Below, piece by piece: positions 33,552 through 42,385 of a stretch of 64,000 nt of DNA; position 1 is the stretch's first letter; every line of letters begins with the position of its first letter. A program made the translations under genes and the position numbers. The stretch comes from RUG11690 sp045616665. GTDB taxonomy: Bacteria; Bacteroidota; Bacteroidia; Bacteroidales; WCHB1-69. Below the pieces are notes generated by a model. The model saw nothing but the letters and a program-made list of their open reading frames with translations. It ran no database searches and was not told where the DNA came from. The stretch is from contig JAZLHE010000047.1 of assembly GCA_045616665.1 (NCBI GenBank), positions 1-64,000 on the forward strand, given 5' to 3'.

Positions 33552-36101
33552 TCAATCCAAAATAATCTCGTCACAGAAAATATAGGATGCCTGTCCGGTG
33601 GCCTGATGCCAAGAAGGCAAAGTTCCTCCATTTTTCACCACGACTCTCACATATCTGCTTTTGATATTCAAATCATCATCCTGAAGCGTGTAAATTCCTT
33701 TACTACTGGAATTGTAATCCACATTGGGAACGTTTAGCGTGCGATAAAGACGATAGTTTTGACCATCTTTGGAAGTGTATATTTCCACTACTTTCGGGGA
33801 CATAATCCAATCATATACATCTTGGAAAAAATGCGTTTTAAAATGGGTCAGCTTCGTGACCTTGCCAAAATCAAACTCCACGTCGATGTCTTGTCCCCAG
33901 TATCCTTGCCAACACCCATCCAAATAGCTTTCGCTACCCATCACGCCGTCGGCCAAAGCCATTTTACCGGCGGCAGCATATTGTGGACGATAGGTGGCAT
34001 ATTCCGTATTGAGTTTGGAAATCTTACGCATTCCCTTGTGTATCAATACATATTGCTCTGAAATTACTTCTTCCTCCATTGCATTTTTCGTGGCAGCATG
34101 CACCATTGCCGCTTGTTTCAAAGTAAAAGAAGACGTATAATGATTTTCTCCAATCAAGGGCTTTCGGCCATCAATAGTGTAATAGATATCCTGATCGTTA
34201 AACACCGTTCGTAAAGTTACCACCGCCTGGCCTTGGTCATCCAAATCAAAATGAAATAAAACCTGATACGGAATATTCAACAATTCCTGTGCCACAGCGT
34301 CAAAACGCTTTTCCACAATATCGCGACTGTAAGAACGGCTTTCCTCATCCCATAATTTTAGATATTCCATCTTTGCCTGATGTAAAATACGGAGAGTTTC
34401 GCGAATGTCATATTCAATCTCTTCTTTGGAAAATGACTTATCATTATTTAAATAACGGCTGATTTTATATCGAAGGATATTTTTGTAGGCCACGGCCTGC
34501 TGCCGTAAGCAGGTATAATGGGCAATACGCGTAGAGGCATCATATTGCCGATTGATATTGGCAAAAGGAACCTCATAATTCTTGATTTTAGATTGTATCA
34601 AATGGAAAGCATCTTTATTCTTCTGATAGGCCTCATCGGTAATTTTTGACGGATACATATCCCAAATGCTTTCATAAAGACTTGAATTTTGGAAGAAATT
34701 TTGAATATCGGTATGTTCAAGATCGGTAATCAGTTTGAATCCATCCGTAGGATAAGCAAAAACATTAAAGAAAGCATTATTAAATGTACCAAGTCTATCC
34801 GCTCTCTCTTCATCTGCCTTTTGAGGTTCAACCTGGGAAATCGGCTTCCAACTCATTTCAGCAGCCCAGGCCATACCATGCCAGGTACTGTTGAACAAAG
34901 ATTCTCCCGAATCGTCCCAAGCCGTATTCATCATTCCCAGTGCCCCATTTTGGTACCCGTCACGCACCAGATTGGCAATATTTTTAGTATAGGTTTCCAC
35001 ACTCGGATAAACCGTGCTCCACATACTCATACCGGGAGCCACCATAAATTCCAAATGCTGGTCGGTAAACGGCTTAATCATATCCACGTAACTGTCGGCA
35101 GCCGCATAACTCCAAACCACCATAAGCATGTCTTTGGGCAATTGAGCAGTAATTTCCGGATCTTTGGCAGCGATGTCGCCCCACATCATCACCCGCTTAC
35201 CTAATGGTTTCAGGATGTTATACATTCGATTAACATGCTGTGCGTACACTTGGCCAGCCGTCAGTCCCGACTGCTGCAAATAGGCCTTGGCCTTTCCATA
35301 GCCCAACGCTTCCGTTTCATCACAATCAATATTGAAAAATGGCGATTGGTAAGCTCTGGCCACGGTTTCCAATTCGTATTTCAGAAAATCGTATGTCTCC
35401 TCTTTGCCCGGATTCCAATTGGCCTTGGTGTCGGCCATATCCTGATAAAAAGGAATGCGCAAGGTCTTTTCAGCGTGGGCCAGACATTGCTGATTTCCAA
35501 ACAATTCAATGTGATATTGCGCTGCAAATTCTTCCAATTCCTTAATTTCCTCTGCAGTCAGTCCGTCTGTTGGCGCAATATCGGGATATTTATCCAACTT
35601 GAAAACGTGCTCGGTATATAAATTGAAAAAGTTCATTTTGTATTCAGCCAAAGTCATAATCACCCTTTTCAAAAAATCCATATTGGAAATCGGTCCACGA
35701 CTGATGTCGTCCATCCAACCACGGTACTTTAATTTCGGGTAATCAACGATATGATAACACGGCAATTGAACGGGCTGACTTTTATCCACACAAAAAGAGG
35801 AATAAAAACGCAGCAGCTGATTGACGCTCTGCCGTCCATAAAACAATCCCTGTTCCGTTGTCGCCTGAATAAGAATTTTATCTTGCTGAACATCCAAAAT
35901 GTATGCTTGATCTGAATTTGTATCAATAGGAAAAGAGGGTATGATTTGAGTTTGAATTTCTGGAAGTTTGTTGGGACTAAAAAGACAATAACTACCGCGA
36001 ACATTTATATGTTGCGGAGTGGGAATAATGCCTGTTTCCTGAGACTGTGCCAAATTATGGCATAGTATGCAACAAAAGAGTAAACAAAAAAATCTGCGCA
36101 T
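33552..36101 (-). CDS. Exported GH20 beta-N-acetylhexosaminidase-like protein
   Basis: 849 residues. A signal peptide ends near residue 20. The hexosaminidase N-terminal domain (IIPTPQHINVRG) is followed by a TIM-barrel with the Asp-Glu catalytic pair in FNIDCDETEALG at residues 261-262 and YHIVDYPKLKYRGWMDDISR at its front. After the barrel come a chitobiase-like C-terminal beta domain (IYYTIDGRKP) and a discoidin-like (F5/8) domain ending CDEIILD. GH20 enzymes release terminal GlcNAc or GalNAc from glycans; substrate is not certain. It starts 2 nt after the MerR gene stop, which links it to smpB and merR in one transcript. Confidence 0.88.
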   Translation of the reverse strand: MRRFFCLLFCCILCHNLAQSQETGIIPTPQHINVRGSYCLFSPNKLPEIQTQIIPSFPIDTNSDQAYILDVQQDKILIQATTEQGLFYGRQSVNQLLRFYSSFCVDKSQPVQLPCYHIVDYPKLKYRGWMDDISRGPISNMDFLKRVIMTLAEYKMNFFNLYTEHVFKLDKYPDIAPTDGLTAEEIKELEEFAAQYHIELFGNQQCLAHAEKTLRIPFYQDMADTKANWNPGKEETYDFLKYELETVARAYQSPFFNIDCDETEALGYGKAKAYLQQSGLTAGQVYAQHVNRMYNILKPLGKRVMMWGDIAAKDPEITAQLPKDMLMVVWSYAAADSYVDMIKPFTDQHLEFMVAPGMSMWSTVYPSVETYTKNIANLVRDGYQNGALGMMNTAWDDSGESLFNSTWHGMAWAAEMSWKPISQVEPQKADEERADRLGTFNNAFFNVFAYPTDGFKLITDLEHTDIQNFFQNSSLYESIWDMYPSKITDEAYQKNKDAFHLIQSKIKNYEVPFANINRQYDASTRIAHYTCLRQQAVAYKNILRYKISRYLNNDKSFSKEEIEYDIRETLRILHQAKMEYLKLWDEESRSYSRDIVEKRFDAVAQELLNIPYQVLFHFDLDDQGQAVVTLRTVFNDQDIYYTIDGRKPLIGENHYTSSFTLKQAAMVHAATKNAMEEEVISEQYVLIHKGMRKISKLNTEYATYRPQYAAAGKMALADGVMGSESYLDGCWQGYWGQDIDVEFDFGKVTKLTHFKTHFFQDVYDWIMSPKVVEIYTSKDGQNYRLYRTLNVPNVDYNSSSKGIYTLQDDDLNIKSRYVRVVVKNGGTLPSWHQATGQASYIFCDEIILD

Positions 36102-36103
36102 AA

Positions 36104-36430
36104 TTATAAACCTTCTTTGATTTCAAGTAATAAATCTTTGATTTTTTGGAGCGTGCTGGCAATGTGGGCGTTATAGGTTTCCTTCATAAAATTATTCTTC
36201 ATCGCTTCCTTTGCCCCTTTCAAGGTATAACCCTTGGTTTTGGTAAGATAATGAATGGTTTTGATAACCTCAATATCTTGACGGGAGTAATAACGCTCGC
36301 CTTTGTTATTTTTAAAAGGTTTAATTTCGGAAAATTCCTTCTCCCAGTAACGCAATGTGGCCGGGGTAAGGTCAAACATTTTGGACGTGTCTCCAATGCT
36401 GAAATAACTGCGTTCGATTTCTTCTTCCAT
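36104..36430 (-). CDS. MerR family transcriptional regulator
   Basis: 108 residues. The N-terminal winged helix RSYFSIGDTSKMFDLTPATL continues with RYWEKEFSEIKPFKN and RYYSRQDIEVIKTIHYL, typical of MerR proteins. The C-terminal part is a short coiled coil (EGL end) without the Cys or His metal ligands of metal-sensing members, so the effector is unknown. It lies 2 nt downstream of smpB and 2 nt upstream of the GH20 gene. This small MerR next to smpB is, as far as I recall, widespread in Bacteroidota. Confidence 0.9.
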   Translation of the reverse strand: MEEEIERSYFSIGDTSKMFDLTPATLRYWEKEFSEIKPFKNNKGERYYSRQDIEVIKTIHYLTKTKGYTLKGAKEAMKNNFMKETYNAHIASTLQKIKDLLLEIKEGL

Positions 36431-36432
36431 AC

Positions 36433-36894
36433 CTATTCCTCATTGCGGGCGGCTGCCCTTCTATTGTCTTTTTCTTTGATACTTTCGCGTTTATCGTACA
36501 TTTTTTTACCACGGGCGAGGGAAATATCCAACTTGGCATACCCTTTTTCATTAATCCAAAGCAAGGTTGGAATAATGGTAGTGCCGCGATCGTTGAGTTT
36601 GCTCATCAGTTTTTTGATTTCCTTCTTATTCAGCAATAATTTGCGGTCGCGCTTGGGCTCGTGGTTATTGTAGCTGCCGTGCGTGTATTCGCTGATGTGC
36701 ATATTGTGAACCCATAATTCACCATTGACAAATGAGCAATAACTGTCGGTAAGGTTTGCCTTGCCGGCACGGATGGATTTGATTTCAGTGCCACACAAGA
36801 CAAGTCCGGCCGAAAAAGAAGTCAGCAGATAGTATTCAAATTCTGCTTTTCTATTCTTGATAGCGATTTGAGAAACTGTTTTTTCCTTTGCCAT
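36433..36894 (-). CDS. smpB: tmRNA-binding protein SmpB
   Basis: SmpB binds tmRNA and rescues stalled ribosomes. From ATG 36894 it is 153 residues; a longer in-frame start would run into the promoter region. Motifs are IAIKNRKAEFEYYLLTSFSAGL, GTEIKSIRAGKANLTDSY, and the C-terminal RGKKMYDKRESIKEKD whose basic tail enters the mRNA channel. The -7 box is at 36916-36923. No ssrA gene was recognised in the window. Confidence 0.97.
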   Translation of the reverse strand: MAKEKTVSQIAIKNRKAEFEYYLLTSFSAGLVLCGTEIKSIRAGKANLTDSYCSFVNGELWVHNMHISEYTHGSYNNHEPKRDRKLLLNKKEIKKLMSKLNDRGTTIIPTLLWINEKGYAKLDISLARGKKMYDKRESIKEKDNRRAAARNEE

Positions 36895-36915
36895 TAATAC
36901 AATAAATATTGGCTG

Positions 36916-36923
36916 CAAATTTA
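36916..36923 (-). promoter_or_regulatory. smpB -7 box
   Basis: The minus strand reads TAAATTTG, 21 nt ahead of the smpB start, back to back with the cdaA promoter. Confidence 0.55.
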
Positions 36924-36938
36924 CATTAAAAAATTGAT

Positions 36939-36946
36939 TATTTTTG
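36939..36946 (+). promoter_or_regulatory. cdaA -7 box, near-leaderless
   Basis: TATTTTTG ends only 13 nt before the cdaA ATG, so the transcript leader would be about 6 nt or less. Confidence 0.55.
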
Positions 36947-36959
36947 CAAAAATTTTGAT

Positions 36960-37748
36960 ATGATAAAGTTATTAGCATTAGGTTTCTTGAAATTCGGCAT
37001 TTCCGACTTGGTGGACATATTATTGATTGCCATCCTGTTTTATTGGCTTTACCGCATTTTAAGAGGTACGGGAGCCATCAAGATATTCTGGGGAATTTTT
37101 ATTGTCTTCTTGATTTGGAGTATCGCCAGGTTTTTTCATTTGACAATGTTTGCCGGACTGCTCGGTAAGATTTTCAGCGTGGGTTTGATTGCCCTCATCG
37201 TCATTTACCAACCCGAAATACGGAAATTTTTAACCTATATCGGCAACACCCGGTTTACCAAGTTTTTCGAAAACCGAAGAAATCGAAAATTAAGTTCTGA
37301 AGATTACGCCGAAGATATTGATTCCATCGTTCGTGCCTGCAAACGAATGGCCAGTTCAAAAACAGGAGCGTTGATTATTATTGCCCGTTCTACTCCTTTA
37401 TATGATTATCTTCAAACCGGAGAAAGAATAGATTCACTGATTTCTCGCGAATTGTTAGAAAACATCTTTTTCAAAAACAGTCCTTTGCACGACGGCGCGG
37501 TCATCATCAAAGATCATCGCATCGCGGCGGCACGCTGCATTTTGCCGGTGACCAAACGCGATGACTTGCCTACCGATTTGGGTTTGCGCCACCGCTCCGC
37601 CATCGGTGCCACCCAGCTCACCGATGCCTTGGCCATCGTGGTGTCGGAACAAACTGGACAAATCTCACTTTGCAAACAAGGCATTATTTCCCGTGACGTT
37701 TCTCCTACCGTACTGAACCAAATGCTCAACGAGGAATTAAAACAATAA
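36960..37748 (+). CDS. cdaA: Diadenylate cyclase (c-di-AMP synthase)
   Basis: CdaA condenses two ATP into cyclic di-AMP, a second messenger for cell-wall and osmotic balance, at the inner membrane. The 262-residue protein has three N-terminal membrane helices (about 12-95) and a DisA_N domain with Asp178-Gly-Ala in LHDGAVIIKDHRIAAARC and Arg210-His-Arg212 in GLRHRSAIG, the two motifs that hold ATP and metal. The gene lies alone on a near-leaderless promoter and 64 nt before lgt. Confidence 0.96.
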   Translation: MIKLLALGFLKFGISDLVDILLIAILFYWLYRILRGTGAIKIFWGIFIVFLIWSIARFFHLTMFAGLLGKIFSVGLIALIVIYQPEIRKFLTYIGNTRFTKFFENRRNRKLSSEDYAEDIDSIVRACKRMASSKTGALIIIARSTPLYDYLQTGERIDSLISRELLENIFFKNSPLHDGAVIIKDHRIAAARCILPVTKRDDLPTDLGLRHRSAIGATQLTDALAIVVSEQTGQISLCKQGIISRDVSPTVLNQMLNEELKQ

Positions 37749-37812
37749 TTGGCATTGCGACAATACGTTTACTGCAAATTTTCATACAATTTCATCAATA
37801 ATCAACCTAAAT

Positions 37813-38703
37813 ATGAATTTTCTCGCCTATATTACTTGGAAAGTAAATCCCGTAGCAATCAGTCTGGGATCTATCGAAGTTAGATGGTACGGACTTTTAT
37901 TGGCTTTGGGTTTCTTCTTTTCTTACCTCACCCTGAGTAGGATTTTCAAGACGGAACATATTTCTCAACAGCTGTGCGACAAATTATCCATTTGGACGGT
38001 GGTTTGGACTATTGTAGGTTTGCGCTTGGGCCATTTTCTGTTTTATGAGCCGGAATATTTTACCAGCCTGGACGGAATTTTGGAAATTCTACTGCCATTC
38101 CACGACGGGCATTTTGTGGGATATCAGGGTTTGGCAAGTCACGGCGGCGTTATCGGCATCGTGGCATTTATGATTTATTTTGCCTGGAAGTATAAAATGA
38201 ACGTGCTTTGGCTGACCGACCGCTTAGCCATTTGTATTCCCATTGCCGCCGGAATGGTGAGAATCGGCAATCTGATGAATCACGAAATCGTTGGAAGCAT
38301 AACCAACATTCCCTGGGCTTTTGACTTTATCTACGGAGGTCCCGGCATTGCAGGTACTTTCCGTCACCCCGCCCAATTATACGAATCCATTGTTTATTTA
38401 CTGCTGTTTGTGGCATTCATCATTTATTACTTCAAATTCGCCAAAGGAAAAGTCCCGGCCGGCAGAACCACCGGACTGATTTTCTTTGTCATCTTCACGG
38501 CCCGCTTCATTATTGAGTTTTTCAAGGAAGTACAAGTGGAAAAAGAAATTGGAATGACTTTGGACATCGGTCAAAAATTGAGCATTCCCATTATGATTTT
38601 AGGATTGGCATTATTAATCTATTCTTTTGTCAAACGCAATAATATTCCAGTTTATAAAGAAATAGATTGGCAAAAAACCACATCAAATTCAACAAAAAAA
38701 TAA
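37813..38703 (+). CDS. lgt: Prolipoprotein diacylglyceryl transferase
   Basis: Lgt attaches diacylglyceryl to the lipobox Cys of prolipoproteins, the step before LspA. The 296-residue protein has about seven membrane helices, with YQGLASHGGVIGIVAF and IAAGMVRIGNLMNHEIVG matching the conserved Lgt signature, and FRHPAQLYESIVYL near the C-terminus. It starts 64 nt after cdaA and is 4 nt before folP. Confidence 0.97.
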   Translation: MNFLAYITWKVNPVAISLGSIEVRWYGLLLALGFFFSYLTLSRIFKTEHISQQLCDKLSIWTVVWTIVGLRLGHFLFYEPEYFTSLDGILEILLPFHDGHFVGYQGLASHGGVIGIVAFMIYFAWKYKMNVLWLTDRLAICIPIAAGMVRIGNLMNHEIVGSITNIPWAFDFIYGGPGIAGTFRHPAQLYESIVYLLLFVAFIIYYFKFAKGKVPAGRTTGLIFFVIFTARFIIEFFKEVQVEKEIGMTLDIGQKLSIPIMILGLALLIYSFVKRNNIPVYKEIDWQKTTSNSTKK

Positions 38704-38707
38704 TTGA

Positions 38708-39547
38708 ATGTCACTTAATCTCAAGGGAAAACTGCTTTCGCTGGACCAGCCGTTGGTGATGGGAATCTTGAACTGTACAGAGGATTCTTTTTATGATGGC
38801 GGAAAGTATGTTGCTGACCGGCAAATTGTTGATCGGGCAGCACAAATATTGGAAGAAGGCGCAAGTTTGATTGATATCGGAGCCGTTTCCACTCGCCCAG
38901 GAGCCGCAGACATTCCCGAAGAAATTGAAAAAGAACGCATCAAGAAGGCTATAAATCTGATTTTGAAGCACTTCCCTCAAGCCCTCATTTCCATAGACAC
39001 CTGGCGCACTTCCGTAGCCCAATTGTCCATTGATGAAGGAGCGGCTATGATTAACGACATTTCCGGCGGTACTTTCGACGAAGCGATGATTCCTTTTATT
39101 GCACAAGCCAAAGTTCCCTATTGCCTGACGCACTGTCCCGAAAAACCCGCAGTTATGCAGCAAAACATCCAATATGAAAACCTTATCGGAGACATACTTC
39201 GATTTTTTGCCAAACAAATAGCACAACTAAAAACACAAGGCTGCAATGATATTATCATCGACCCGGGATTCGGTTTCGGCAAAACCTTGGAACAAAATTA
39301 TTTTTTAATGCAGAATCTAAATGCATTCCATACGTTGAATTTGCCTGTTTTGGTGGGTATTTCCCGCAAATCAATGATATACAAATTATTGGAAACCAAT
39401 CCGCAAGAAGCACTCAACGGCACCACCGTCCTCAACACCGTGGCCTTACTCAAAGGGGCCAAAATCTTACGCGTACACGATGTGAAAGAAGCCGTGGAAT
39501 GCATTTCAATGATTTCTTTTTTAAAAAACAGCAATAATAAATCATAA
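38708..39547 (+). CDS. folP: Dihydropteroate synthase
   Basis: FolP joins 4-aminobenzoate to the pterin diphosphate in folate synthesis. 279 residues; motifs VMGILNCTEDSFYDGG, GASLIDIGAVSTRPGA, ISIDTWRTSVA, AMINDISGG, IIIDPGFGFGKT and VLVGISRKSMI are intact. In many Bacteroidota folP lies beside cdaA; here lgt is inserted between them. The next gene starts 2 nt downstream. Confidence 0.97.
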   Translation: MSLNLKGKLLSLDQPLVMGILNCTEDSFYDGGKYVADRQIVDRAAQILEEGASLIDIGAVSTRPGAADIPEEIEKERIKKAINLILKHFPQALISIDTWRTSVAQLSIDEGAAMINDISGGTFDEAMIPFIAQAKVPYCLTHCPEKPAVMQQNIQYENLIGDILRFFAKQIAQLKTQGCNDIIIDPGFGFGKTLEQNYFLMQNLNAFHTLNLPVLVGISRKSMIYKLLETNPQEALNGTTVLNTVALLKGAKILRVHDVKEAVECISMISFLKNSNNKS

Positions 39548-39549
39548 TA

Positions 39550-40641
39550 ATGAAAAAGTATATACTGTTTCTTTCTTCCCTATTGTGGTTTTGCATCGGT
39601 TTTGCCCAAGAACCTGCCGGTTATTATAGTGCTGCCGACGGAAAAAAGGGAAACGCCTTACGCGTGGCTCTTTACCAAATCATCAAAAACCATACTTCCA
39701 TTACCTACAACCAATTGTGGGATGCGTTTGAACAAACCGACAAAAAAAACAACGGAAAAGTTTGGGACATCTACTCGGATATTCCCAACGGTACCGCTCC
39801 CTACGAATTCATCTTTGGCACAAATCAATGCGGGAGCGACGGCTATAATTCCGAAGGCGACTGCTATAACCGGGAACACAGTGTTCCGCAAAGCTGGTTT
39901 GGCGAACAAATGCCAATGAAATCCGATCTGTTTCACCTATACCCTACCGATGGATGGGTAAACAACAAGAGGGGAAATCTCCCGTATGGTGAAGTAGGCA
40001 ACGCTTCCTGGACCAGTCAAAACGGATCAAAAGTGGGCACTTGCGCCACTTCCGGCTATTCCAATACCGTTTTCGAGCCCATCGATGCCTACAAAGGAGA
40101 CCTTGCCAGATCTTATTTTTATATGTGCACAAGATATATGGATAAAGATTTCGACCAGGCAAGTCCGTCAATGTTTACCGACGGTAACTTAAAACCCTGG
40201 GTGCTCGCTATGCTTATCCGCTGGCACAACGACGATCCTGTAAGTCAAAAAGAGCGCGACAGAAATAACGCGGTTTATGCCATTCAGCATAACCGTAATC
40301 CTTTTATCGACCACCCGGAACTGGTGGGGAAAATTTTTGGAGCCGATTCCGTCAACGCCTTTCATTATGGAAGCGACATCGCGGAAAACAGTATGCCACA
40401 AATTGCCGTTTTCCCTAATCCTGCCCACGATTTTATTCATATTCAATATGAAGGATCAAACAACTCCAATATAGAATTTTACGATGTAATGGGGAAAAAA
40501 GTCCTTTCCGTCACGACAGAAAATACATTTTCCGAAGGAAATCTAATCATCAATGTTTCTTCCTTGTCTTCCGGATTGTATATTTTAAAAATATCTGATA
40601 ATCAGAATTTTATCATCAGCAGAAAAATTATTGTTCAATAA
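39550..40641 (+). CDS. T9SS-exported endonuclease I family protein
   Basis: 363 residues. A signal peptide ends near residue 19. The endonuclease I (EndA/Dns) core contains the catalytic His110 in YNREHSVPQSWFG, then DLFHLYPTDGWVNNKRGN and FEPIDAYKGDLARSYFYM. The last 75 residues (FPNPAHDFIHIQYE...ILKISDNQNFIISRKI) are a type A T9SS sorting domain, so the enzyme is secreted or surface-anchored and probably scavenges extracellular DNA. It begins 2 nt after folP and ends 1 nt before the queD start. Confidence 0.93.
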   Translation: MKKYILFLSSLLWFCIGFAQEPAGYYSAADGKKGNALRVALYQIIKNHTSITYNQLWDAFEQTDKKNNGKVWDIYSDIPNGTAPYEFIFGTNQCGSDGYNSEGDCYNREHSVPQSWFGEQMPMKSDLFHLYPTDGWVNNKRGNLPYGEVGNASWTSQNGSKVGTCATSGYSNTVFEPIDAYKGDLARSYFYMCTRYMDKDFDQASPSMFTDGNLKPWVLAMLIRWHNDDPVSQKERDRNNAVYAIQHNRNPFIDHPELVGKIFGADSVNAFHYGSDIAENSMPQIAVFPNPAHDFIHIQYEGSNNSNIEFYDVMGKKVLSVTTENTFSEGNLIINVSSLSSGLYILKISDNQNFIISRKIIVQ

Positions 40642-40642
40642 T

Positions 40643-41089
40643 ATGGCATTCTTGACATTAACCAAGCGTTTTACCTTTGAAATGGCGCATTTGCTGCCTC
40701 ACTATGAAGGATTATGCAAAAACATTCACGGACATTCCTACAAACTGGACGTTACGCTCGCTGGCGAGCCAAACCACGACAAAGGCACTCATTCAGAAGG
40801 AATGATTATAGACTTCAAGGAATTTAAAAAGATTCTCAATCAATCCGTCATTGATATCGTTGACCATTCCTTGGTTCTAAATCGCCAAACTGATGAAATC
40901 CTCATCAATTTTATGCAAAAACAAAACTTGAAACTTTTTTTGATTGATTACCGACCTACCACTGAAAATTTCCTGCTTGATTTTGCCAATAAAATACAGG
41001 GGCAACTGCCCAGCGGCATTACCCTTTATCAACTTAGACTACAAGAAACGGAAGGAAGTTTAGCCGAATGGCATAACTCCTCCAAATAA
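40643..41089 (+). CDS. queD: 6-carboxytetrahydropterin synthase
   Basis: QueD makes 6-carboxy-5,6,7,8-tetrahydropterin for queuosine. 148 residues from ATG 40643; a TTG start four codons earlier would overlap the endonuclease stop. The catalytic Cys and zinc His residues lie in HYEGLCKNIHGHSYKL, with DHSLVLN, RPTTENFLLDF and LQETEGSLAEW as the other family motifs. It follows the endonuclease gene by 1 nt. Confidence 0.95.
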   Translation: MAFLTLTKRFTFEMAHLLPHYEGLCKNIHGHSYKLDVTLAGEPNHDKGTHSEGMIIDFKEFKKILNQSVIDIVDHSLVLNRQTDEILINFMQKQNLKLFLIDYRPTTENFLLDFANKIQGQLPSGITLYQLRLQETEGSLAEWHNSSK

Positions 41090-41104
41090 ATTGCCAAATT
41101 TACA

Positions 41105-42385
41105 ATGAAACGTTCTTTATTGTTTTTGTGTGCTTTTGGGGTATTTTCTTTCTGCGCGACAGCACAGACGGAAACCATCCGAATGATGCACTACAATCTT
41201 TTATATTATACGGAACAAGCCATTGGCTGTAATCAAACCAACAACAATCTAAACACCAAAGACGCGGCCTTGCAAACCATCATAGAATATGTAATGCCTG
41301 ATGTACTGGTGGTTAACGAATTGGGAAGTTCCGTGAGCTATGCCGACAGAATTGTCAATAATGTGCTGAACACCAACGGAAGAACCTATTTCAATCACGG
41401 TCCGTTAACCAACTATTCGGGAGGCGACATTGCCAATATGTTGTTTTACAACACTGAAAAGCTATCTCTGCACAGCCATTTTTACATTACGACCGTCAAT
41501 CGCGACATTAATGGCTATAAAATGTACTATAACACGCCTAATTTAGTCAATGGCGACACCATTTTTACCACTTTTCTGTTGGCTCATCTTAAAGCCGGCA
41601 CCGGTTCGGATAACGAACAGAAACGATACAGCCAGGTGGTTCAGTTAATGGCCAAACTGGAAAGCATTGGCATTTACGGAAATTATTGTTTTTCAGGAGA
41701 TTTCAATTTTTATGAGGCGTCTGAAGATGCTTATCAATATTTGATTAATTATCCTAACAGTCTGTATAAATTCTACGATCCCATCAATCAGGCGGGAAAA
41801 TGGAACAACAACAGTGCCTATCGTTCTATCCATACGCAATCGACGCATAGTGACAACAACGGTTGTGCCGCATCCGGTGGTTTGGACGACCGCTTTGACT
41901 TTATCCTGGTGTCACCGCCCATATATTATGGAAGTCGCAGAGTCAAATGCGTTAGCGAATCCTACCACGCCGTGGGCAACGATGGAAATCATTTTAACAA
42001 AAGTATCAACGAAGGCGAAAACCAGGATGTTCCCTCTTACGTGGCCAATGCGCTTTATACGATGTCTGACCATCTGCCCTTGGTAATGGATTTAGAAATC
42101 GATCTTTCACCAACATCAATAAGCGAATATCCCGTTGATTTTGGCGTGCAGGTGGTCAATCCCGTTCAAAACGCATTGAAAATCAACTTACACTCGGCAA
42201 ACAGCCAAATATTTCAAGTAGAATTATACTCTATGGAAGGCAAACTGTTGCGACAAGACACCTATCCTGCTCAAGAAGGTGAAACGAATATCGCAATGGA
42301 CTTTCCATACGCCAGCGGCTTGTATTTCTTGAAAGTCACCGATTCTGGTCAAAGACACATCGTGAAAAAGCTCATCAAATACTGA
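41105..42385 (+). CDS. T9SS-exported endonuclease/exonuclease/phosphatase protein
   Basis: 426 residues. The signal peptide ends near residue 21 (CATAQ). The EEP fold is shown by MMHYNLLYY at the start, VVNELGS, LAHLKAGTG, FSGDFNFYE, DDRFDFILVS and MSDHLPLVMDL. The last 80 residues are a type A T9SS sorting domain (YPVDFGVQVVNPVQN...GLYFLKVTDSGQRHIVKK). Substrate could be nucleic acid or phospholipid. It follows queD by 15 nt, and its stop touches the stop of the converging transglutaminase-like gene. Confidence 0.9.
   Translation: MKRSLLFLCAFGVFSFCATAQTETIRMMHYNLLYYTEQAIGCNQTNNNLNTKDAALQTIIEYVMPDVLVVNELGSSVSYADRIVNNVLNTNGRTYFNHGPLTNYSGGDIANMLFYNTEKLSLHSHFYITTVNRDINGYKMYYNTPNLVNGDTIFTTFLLAHLKAGTGSDNEQKRYSQVVQLMAKLESIGIYGNYCFSGDFNFYEASEDAYQYLINYPNSLYKFYDPINQAGKWNNNSAYRSIHTQSTHSDNNGCAASGGLDDRFDFILVSPPIYYGSRRVKCVSESYHAVGNDGNHFNKSINEGENQDVPSYVANALYTMSDHLPLVMDLEIDLSPTSISEYPVDFGVQVVNPVQNALKINLHSANSQIFQVELYSMEGKLLRQDTYPAQEGETNIAMDFPYASGLYFLKVTDSGQRHIVKKLIKY

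Noticed and set aside
36433..36978. Longer SmpB start at 36978
   Set aside because: It would run through both promoter boxes and add 28 residues not seen in SmpB proteins; ATG 36894 gives the normal length.
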